The position numbers and the translations under genes were made by a program. A model generated the notes under the pieces. The model searched no databases and was not told the origin of the DNA. It worked only from the letters and a program-made list of their open reading frames with translations. Of a DNA stretch of 43,287 nucleotides, positions 42,514-43,287 are shown piece by piece (positions within the stretch are counted from its first letter, which is position 1; every line of letters begins with the position of its first letter). The DNA is from Chitinophagaceae bacterium. GTDB lineage: Bacteria > Bacteroidota > Bacteroidia > Chitinophagales > Chitinophagaceae. The DNA lies in NCBI GenBank assembly GCA_947372235.1, contig CANBSW010000016.1:1-43287 (forward strand), read 5' to 3'.

Positions 42514-43287
42514 CTATCCTTCTGCATTTTCGCCATCACGAGGTTTAAACTCGGGCTTTGGCATTAACGCTTTACGGCTCAATTTGAATTTTCCTGTTTT
42601 AGGATCCAGACCTACCAGTTTCACTTTCACCATATCGCCTTCTTTGAACAGTCCGTCCATCGTTTCCAGTCGTTTCCAGCTGATCTCACTGATATGCAAT
42701 AAACCTTGTTTACCAGGCATAAATTCTACAAACGCACCAAATTCTTTGATACCTTTAACCGGACCTTCATACACATCACCCACTTCAGGAGTGGCAGTAA
42801 TGCCTTTAATCCATGTTACGGCTTTATCAAGACTTTCTTTAGAGGCTGAGAAAATGCTTACTTCACCGGTATTGCCAACTTCTTCGATATTAACAGTAGC
42901 ACCTGTTTCGCGCTGAATTTCCTGAATCACTTTACCACCTGGTCCGATCACTGCACCGATAAATTCTTTATCAATGATCAGTTTGATCATACGGGGAGCA
43001 TGAGGTTTTACCTCTGCACGTGGAGCCGGCATACATTCGTACATGGCATCCAGTATATGCAAACGACCCGCCCTTGCCTGTTCCAGTGCTTCCATCATCA
43101 CTTCCATGCTTAGGCCATCTACTTTAATATCCATTTGTACGCCACAGATACCATCGCGGGTACCGGTAACTTTGAAGTCCATATCTCCCAGATGATCTTC
43201 ATCTCCCAGAATATCTGTCAGGATCGCATATTTACCATCACCTCTTGTTACCAGTCCCATAGCAACACCACTAACGTGTTTAGGAAC
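42514..43287 (-). CDS. pnp: Polyribonucleotide nucleotidyltransferase, C-terminal part (partial at right edge)
   Basis: The last 257 residues of PNPase, a phosphorolytic 3'-5' exoribonuclease and degradosome-type enzyme. The frame continues to the window edge ([13 protein letters not shown]), which is the end of the second RNase PH-like core domain. It is followed by a KH domain with the GxxG loop ([14 protein letters not shown]) and an S1 domain ([19 protein letters not shown] and GLLHISEIS), then the tail ending [17 protein letters not shown] 43260 is internal, not the start. All visible domains are intact. Confidence 0.95.
   Translation of the reverse strand, partial: VPKHVSGVAMGLVTRGDGKYAILTDILGDEDHLGDMDFKVTGTRDGICGVQMDIKVDGLSMEVMMEALEQARAGRLHILDAMYECMPAPRAEVKPHAPRMIKLIIDKEFIGAVIGPGGKVIQEIQRETGATVNIEEVGNTGEVSIFSASKESLDKAVTWIKGITATPEVGDVYEGPVKGIKEFGAFVEFMPGKQGLLHISEISWKRLETMDGLFKEGDMVKVKLVGLDPKTGKFKLSRKALMPKPEFKPRDGENAEG

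Noticed and set aside
1..43287. CRISPR array, tRNA or rRNA genes
   Set aside because: No evenly spaced short direct repeats with unique spacers, no cloverleaf-like conserved stretches (such as GGTTCGAATCC) and no rRNA-like segments were seen by eye.

Overview
This window is a chromosomal segment from a Bacteroidota bacterium, most likely a Chitinophagaceae-like soil, sediment or freshwater lineage. The evidence is the AT-rich DNA, a fragment matching the Bacteroidota -7 promoter element TAnnTTTG, absence of obvious Shine-Dalgarno sites, many exported proteins of Bacteroidota type (M20 and S9 peptidases, M48 lipoprotein, PQQ-type sugar dehydrogenase), and many intergenic palindromes. Placement below phylum is inference.

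Layout. (1) 1-1464: an intact IS4-family insertion sequence with perfect 21-bp terminal inverted repeats; the window starts at its left end. (2) 1465-7203: four minus-strand genes for exported or membrane proteins (unknown anchored protein, M20 peptidase, TPR membrane protein, sugar dehydrogenase). Each is followed at its 3' end by one copy of a ~147-bp repeat made of two inverted, covarying hairpins. An extra copy follows a remnant of a duplicated TPR gene, and the first copy is split by the insertion sequence. (3) 7314-18521: another palindromic repeat, an S9 peptidase gene broken by an in-frame TAG, an SMP-30-like propeller, an EamA transporter, an ABC transporter pair, a dolichol-phosphate-mannose-synthase-like transferase, a DnaQ-like exonuclease and the murein-recycling ligase Mpl. 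(4) 18598-19254: a tiny lipoprotein and a YtxJ-like redox protein.

(5) 19406-33443 is a lithotrophy island. A TauE/SafE permease precedes a minus-strand uptake [NiFe]-hydrogenase operon (small subunit, large subunit, cytochrome b, maturation protease). The small subunit carries all six cysteines of the oxygen-tolerant proximal cluster. Divergent from it is a complete maturation operon: a small HPGHGG protein, then hypA, hypB, hypF, hypC, hypD and hypE. The same strand continues with a split YeeE/YedE (TsuA-like) transporter and a diheme cytochrome resembling thiosulfate dehydrogenase TsdA. Together these suggest electrons from H2 and thiosulfate can enter the respiratory chain under air. A GC-rich, strongly structured element of unknown nature lies between hypC and hypD.

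(6) 33460-43287: mostly housekeeping genes: a hotdog thioesterase, coaD, pyrB, pyrR, recF, a DUF721 (DciA-like) gene, a CYTH protein, a YdeI-like protein, two tandem M48 proteins (one with the catalytic glutamate replaced), plsY, prmA and the 3' part of pnp, which runs off the right edge. I saw no tRNA, rRNA or CRISPR array. Intergenic spaces are dominated by at least seven kinds of palindromic repeat, several of which look like bidirectional terminators.
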